A DNA stretch of 64,000 bases, taken from contig CM023449.1 in the NCBI GenBank assembly GCA_013339765.2, positions 208,028,794 to 208,092,793 of the forward strand, given 5' to 3'. The DNA is from Haemaphysalis longicornis (lineage: Eukaryota; Arthropoda; Arachnida; Ixodida; Ixodidae). The stretch's first letter is position 1. Each line of letters begins with the position of its first letter. Shown here one piece after another: positions 59,265 through 64,000 of the stretch. The notes beneath the pieces were generated by a model, which made no database searches, was not told where the DNA came from, and saw only the letters and a list, made by a program, of their open reading frames with translations. Both the position numbers and the translations under genes were made by a program.

Positions 59265-60060
59265 TCTTAGAAGATACTACAGACATTATGATTCTCCCAA
59301 ACACACATGGTTTGATTTTTGGAGCACAGTGTTGAATGGAAGATGCAACCTTGTGGGTTCGCATCTGAAGTGACATTGTCATACTTCTGCTTTTGTTTGC
59401 GTTGCCTAAACTGGCTCAAACAAACACACTTTTCATCGTTTATTCGGTCGATAAAGCAATATTTAATTGATGAAGCCCAAAGTAGGGAAAAATGCCACGC
59501 GACGTTTGCAGCGGCTGCAACAATTTCAACTGGTTTGAATTCCAAGATTGGAATTCAACCCAGTTTCGGTTTCATTCTGTGAAACAACACTGTTGGCATC
59601 TGACTTTACAGTTGGTTGGGCATTTTCGATATCTCAGGAATCGACATAGTGCTCTTTGCAATGTTGTCGGCTGTAAGAGGCGTCAGATAAACCTGCGACC
59701 ACCAGTTAGAATACATTCGATAGGAGAGGGGTACACAGTGGCTGAATGCCCTCCATGTTATCGGAGACACTCAACTGCGAGGCGCTTCACCCTCATCTTT
59801 GGAGCTTTCCTGGCTCGTCCCTATGTCGTAAGAGGCATGTCCACACCAGACCACGGGTCAGCTCATTCAGCACTGTGCTCGCAAGCAGTCGGTGCTTCAG
59901 GCAACACCACGCCAAGGAACAATCGCCAGCGCATCAGTGTCAGTCTGCACACATTCTGCCAGCCCGTCCATGGAGCAGTGAAGGTTGCAGCGCAATACGG
60001 TGAATTCAGTATAGAAAACATTACCTAAGTACAAAATAATCAACCCCCCCCCCAAAAAAA
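59265..60060. other. No supported gene
   Basis: A 178-codon frame (59492-60028) is the longest open stretch nearby, but shows no known motif and no signal peptide. Confidence 0.35.
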
Positions 60061-60061
60061 A

Positions 60062-60125
60062 ATAATAAGCCCTATCGGGGATTCGAACTTGCTTGCAAAA
60101 CAATGCACCAAAACCACAGCGCTGT
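60062..60125 (-). other. tRNA-like SINE fragment
   Basis: Minus-strand GCAAGTTCGAATCCCCGATA contains a near-perfect B box, followed by a T-rich end (complement of 60048-60066). GACAGCGCTGTGGTTTTGGTG may be the A-box region. The acceptor stem does not pair, so it is not a tRNA gene. Confidence 0.5.
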
Positions 60126-60432
60126 CAGGCACTAAATATAAAGTATATAATATATAATCTGTTTTTGTTTTTTTTTCTTTTCAGCATTCCTAGCAGCTTA
60201 GATGACTACTTCTTGAACAATGCTTGTGCAGTAAGTGTCCCCCAAAATCCCACAAATATCTTATCTCTAGTGACTGCACTCCTTAGGCAGCAAAAGCCGC
60301 TGCAAATGTGTGGTCGTGCTACTGACCATTGTGCTAGTTTATGCCGCGCAAAAAGTGCTTCCTGCACCGTTTTATGCTTTACAATAAAAATTTTGGTTGA
60401 TTTTATTTCCTTATTACAAATGTTAGCTTTGC

Positions 60433-60928
60433 TGACTCTTCTCCCGCCTTTAATCGGCCTCAGATTTTCCTAGTAGCGTACCAGTCAGCGAAGTGGCACA
60501 TGTGCATTTGTGTGGAGCTACTACTTGGACTTAGAGCTTGAGACAGTCTACAAACTAACAAACTAAAGGCACATTCTTCCAGGCACAAACGTATTGTGGC
60601 TTAGTTTCAATTAAGTGAACAAATTGCGGCGATCCGCTGGCGGCCGGCCGACCAAACGCTGGGCCAACTGATTCTATTGGAGGGTCAGCAAGCCACGCAG
60701 TAGCGCAGTCAAGCCAAGCCATCTCGATCGAGCGTCATATGAAATGTCATAGTAAATTGGCATGGAGGATGCAGAGAGGAGGACAGCATTTAAAAATTGA
60801 TTTTTCTACCGAAAAAAGTCGCGTAAACGCACCGAGAGCGGTCGAAACTTGGCCTAGGGACTCCAGACCACAATTTGCACAAGTAATCCTGCAATGTTTA
60901 CAAATCACTGCACTGTCCCTTTAATGCA
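60433..60928 (+). repeat. Interspersed repeat A, copy 2 (uninterrupted)
   Basis: Collinear with 1-234 plus 751-1015. At the point where copy 1 contains MITE-1, this copy reads GGCCGACCAAACGCTGGGCC without interruption. It ends at CCCTTTAA (60915-60922). Confidence 0.8.
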
Positions 60929-60929
60929 A

Positions 60930-62329
60930 TTGCAGAGACGAAACACAGTACCTCTAAAGCGGCAAAAGGCATGGTAGCTCAAAGGCGACTCGAAGACAGT
61001 AACTGCAGTGAGCCCACTTTCAGAGACAACACCCATTGTCGCCCGGTGACATCAAAAGCCGCACGAAACGCAAGTAAGTGCCCAACAGGTCACTTCCCAA
61101 GGGGGAATACAAATATGCCTTCCCACAAATCAAAGCAGCTACTCCATTAATGGGCTCACCAGTAATGTGCAAGCCCCAATATCACCCCAAAACACGGCAT
61201 GTGCAAGTAAACACGGCATGCTACCATGTTTTCATGCATATACACCCTACCCTGGCGTAGCCCGTATGATAATTTCAGCCAAAAGTGAGGGAGAGAAGAA
61301 TGCTAAATTTTTTTTTACCTTTTTGAAAGGGACTTTTGAGCGCTCACTGCCATCAGTTTGAACCATTCCTACATGCATCGTAATAGCTAGTAGCCAGACA
61401 ACGATACATTTCTCGTAACTTTGCGAAAAAGACTCTTCAGAAATTGTTCTTTAGAAAGTGTCGATTCATTTACATTAAAACATGGTACTTTAAGAAAGTA
61501 CCGAGATCCAGTGGCGTAGACTTCTTATTTTTCCGGGGGGGGGCAGACCTGGAGTGCGCCTCGAAGCGGCTAAGGAAGCGGGAAGGAAGCGGTGGGGAGG
61601 TCCCAATGAGATGACACGTCATCACCCCGCTACAAAGAGGCTACCACTAATCATTATCATCATCATCATAAGGGGCACCTGCAGCAGTGAGGGCCTTTTA
61701 CATTGTGTCGGCTAAATACGAGGTGTCCCCAAATAAGACGTGCCGCCAATCTATGAACCGTGAACTTCAGCGGTTTGACGCATCCAGTAGAAATTTCTTT
61801 GCATACGTGTTTTACTGGTCACATTTATTCAAAAATATTGCATGACTGAACCATCAGCACAAAAAAAACGAGTCGATTTGTTTTTCTATTAATGGGCAGT
61901 TCGGGGGTAAAAAGAAAGGGACACGAGAAAGGGACACGACAGGGGCGCTACGCGCTGCTATGTTCATTTCCGTTAAGAGCCCCCGAAACGGGTCTGACTT
62001 TGACCACTCATTTTTGTATCCGTGCGTGTGTTGTGCCAGAGCGCCCGACACAAATTCGCTGCACCTGGCGACGTGCCGATGGCGGGGTTGATTCGCGCCT
62101 AGGTCGAACCGCCCGCGTCAGACGTGCCGCGACTTGGCGGAAAAAGGCACCGCCGAGTCTGCTCTCCCTTTCCCACCACGACAGCTGGACCAAATCATGC
62201 CTGGGACGAACTAATCACCGCAGACACGCAGCAAGTAGCGCCTGGAGACGCCGCCGCAGAGTCGCCTTCCCTTTCCCGGTCGTGGCGGCTCGGCTGACGC
62301 AATCGCTTCGCCTCCATTCACCAGATTCA
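60930..62329. other. No supported gene
   Basis: A short G run at 61536-61545, an ATC-rich patch at 61648-61670, and CGAGGTGTCCCC at 61720, which resembles a mariner terminus but lacks a partner. The frame 61892-62332 is arginine-rich and unconvincing. Confidence 0.4.
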
Positions 62330-62615
62330 TAATGCGGCCAGTGATAGCTCCGACTGGGTGGCATTGGAACTGCACGCCGCTGCAACCGAACCCTGGGGGT
62401 ATAAAACCAGCCCGGAAGCAGCGATGGTGCGGCGGCATCTCATCGAAGGCCCTGAGTTCAGAAGTGCTATTGCGCTCGTCTTAGCCATGTAAAGCTCTTG
62501 CTACCTTTGTATATATTGTATATAAATGCTGCTTCAAATAACCGTCAGCTCGACTACTTCGTCGCTATGGTCTGCGCCGCGTCGATAGCGGACTGGGCAG
62601 GGCAACGTCGCAACA
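62330..62615 (+). mobile_element. Possible solo LTR
   Basis: TATAAAA at 62400-62406 is followed by about 120 bases, an AT-rich TTGTATATATTGTATATAAA segment, then a GC-rich end finishing in GTCGCAACA (62607-62615). This layout (TATA box, R-like region, polyadenylation-like AT patch, CA terminus) fits an LTR. No second copy, primer-binding site or gag/pol was found next to it, and the left end is not defined. Confidence 0.4.
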
Positions 62616-63420
62616 GTAGTGACTGAGCTGGGATGGCCCAGTCCCAACAGTGTATGTGTATGTATTTTGGAGGCTTGGAGCGAGTATCGCTCGCAGTCGA
62701 TGGCCGCAGTGCACCCAGCTGCTGCCGGTGCTTGGCAGCCGTTACAGCACTGTCCAACTGCTCTGGCGTGCTTTGTGACCTCGAAAATAAAGTTTGCAAA
62801 CAGGCTTTTCGGAGGCGTGATAGCTTGCACTGACGTCACTGAATTTCCGTGTTGGTGCATTGGTTGCACAGTGGAAATCTGCAGCTCTTGGTTCGAGAAG
62901 CGCTGATGAAACTGAGAGCTATCGATAAAAAAGTGCGGTGGCGTCGTTATGGGCAAGCAACATGTTTTACGAGACGTTCCAAGACGCGAGCTAAAGGTAA
63001 AAACCCAACGTCTGGCGTTGGCGTTCATCATATAAAACGGCCCTTTCACGAGGCCTTCCACAGTGCGAGCTTAAACTCGGCACAAGTTGCTAGCGAGGAG
63101 TGGTCGCCCCGCCAGTAAACAGCAGATGAAGGTAGGGGAAGAACAACCACCGAAATTCACCGTCGTCCTCAGCTTCATCATTACACGGTGGCATAAACGA
63201 GAAGCAGCGCATCGGGTTGCCATTCGAAAGCAAAACGCTCCTCCAGCAGCAAGATTCCAGCGCTGTTCGACAAATATGCGAGGCGAAACATGGCGTGGCA
63301 CGCGTTCGACTGGGCATTATGATGTCCGATTAACAACTCACAACCTGCACGGTGGGGCTATATGCTCACTTGTAAATGGACAGCACGAGGACATAGTCCT
63401 ACCAAACCTGAGCAAAAAGT
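62616..63420. other. No supported gene
   Basis: Possibly the 5' part of the LINE that starts by 63446, but no open frame or motif confirms that. Confidence 0.35.
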
Positions 63421-63421
63421 T

Positions 63422-64000
63422 TCAAAACGGGAGCCTAATAAAACCATGTGGTTGACACAAACCAAAGCAGGATTACCCATAAAAAGGTCGCTACCCGGAT
63501 ACGTTGGTCATAAGAACGTTAACATTCCAACTTTTCCGGACGGGAGTGCTGCTTTATACGTTCGGCGCAGAATCCCCCACGTATCTTTGTCTGTGAGCGA
63601 CCTGTGCACTGAATCCATCGAAGTTGTGGCTGTGAGACTCCAGCTGGGCACCCGAAAAGTAAGCATCGCCTCTGTGTACGTGTCCCCACGATCACACGTG
63701 AATTTGAGGTATTTCTTGGAAAAGTTGTGTGCCCATTGCCCAGCTCCGCGGATCATCTGTGGGGACTTTAATGCGCACCATCCGCTGTGGGGTGACAAGA
63801 AAATAGATATTCGTGGGAAGCACATCGTTGAAGCTGTCGACCGACTGGAGTTGTGCATTGCAAACGATAGGTCACCCACCTTCTTCCGGCCTCCCTCTTC
63901 TGCCAGCGCTATAGATTTATCATTACATACTAGTGATATACATATCACCTGGAACACTGCTCCAGACCGAATGGGCAGCGATCATTTTCCCATTTTTATT
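63422..64000 (+). CDS. LINE endonuclease domain, runs off the right edge
   Basis: The plus-strand frame is open to the end of the window. Read from ATG 63446 it encodes a typical LINE apurinic-type endonuclease: SLPGYVGHKN, SAALYVRRRIPHV, VAVRLQLGTRKVSIASVYV, IICGDFNAHHPLWG with the Asp/Asn pair, SAIDLSL, and MGSDHFPIFI with the terminal Asp-His. The spacing is that of Jockey/I-type elements. The N-terminal Asn and Glu blocks are not seen upstream, so the copy may be 5'-truncated or frameshifted before 63420. Reverse transcriptase should follow beyond 64000. There is no internal stop in 185 codons, which makes it the best preserved LINE fragment here. Confidence 0.85.

Noticed and set aside
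59492..60028. 178-codon open frame as a gene
   Set aside because: No domain, signal peptide or splice support, and it lies in repeat-rich sequence.
60062..60125. tRNA gene on the minus strand
   Set aside because: B box and T-rich end present, but the acceptor stem does not pair; treated as SINE debris.
61720..61760. mariner-type terminal repeat
   Set aside because: A short resemblance at CGAGGTGTCCCC with no inverted partner or transposase.

Overview
The window looks like nuclear DNA of a hard (ixodid) tick. The best evidence is several copies of a tRNA-headed SINE that I recognise as the tick family Ruka, one of them flanked by an exact 11-bp target-site duplication. Other signs are decayed non-LTR retrotransposons, short DNA elements with inverted ends, long AT, CT and pentamer microsatellites, and sparse host genes with a phase-consistent intron. 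Species and family assignments come from memory and could not be checked by database search.

Layout. 1-1015: an interspersed repeat interrupted by a TTAA-flanked miniature transposon; its uninterrupted relative lies at 60433-60928. 1470-1784: a CpG-rich stretch ending at a strong splice-donor sequence. 2905-6180: a frame-broken LINE on the minus strand (endonuclease, reverse transcriptase, C-terminal zinc motif). 9165-9955: a miniature transposon remnant and a Ruka SINE. 12015-13540: AT microsatellite, RTE-type LINE remnant and two dispersed repeats. 15769-16222 and 28155-28610: two copies of a retroposon-like repeat. 17097-18871: a truncated Ruka, then a LINE (RNase H plus zinc motif) split by a 788-bp TTAA transposon. 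22400-26655: reverse transcriptase debris, another miniature transposon, a second SINE type and a second copy of the RNase H LINE. 28628-34264: small fold-back elements, a pogo/Tigger-like transposon containing a SINE, and a 125-bp direct repeat pair around a retroelement-like frame. 36448-47660: microsatellites, nested SINE in transposon, a second pogo-like element, TGTCGT repeats, and two inverted copies of a GGATT-bearing repeat. 50653-52376: the only convincing host gene. 55500-64000: minisatellites, repeat debris, a possible solo LTR and a LINE endonuclease running off the right edge.

The host gene has two exons and encodes a secreted, peptide-hormone-like precursor of about 376 residues, if one extra base in exon 1 is discounted. 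It has a signal peptide, basic cleavage sites, three copies of a W-x-P-G-G motif and a two-cysteine C-terminus. I could not match it to a named neuropeptide family, and it is the best candidate here for something undescribed.

A second theme is a set of TTAA-flanked miniature transposons with related ends (TTAAAGG...). One can be compared with an unoccupied paralogous site, and another restores a LINE reading frame when it and one TTAA are discounted. The rest of the window is mostly old, nested repeat debris in which I see no gene.
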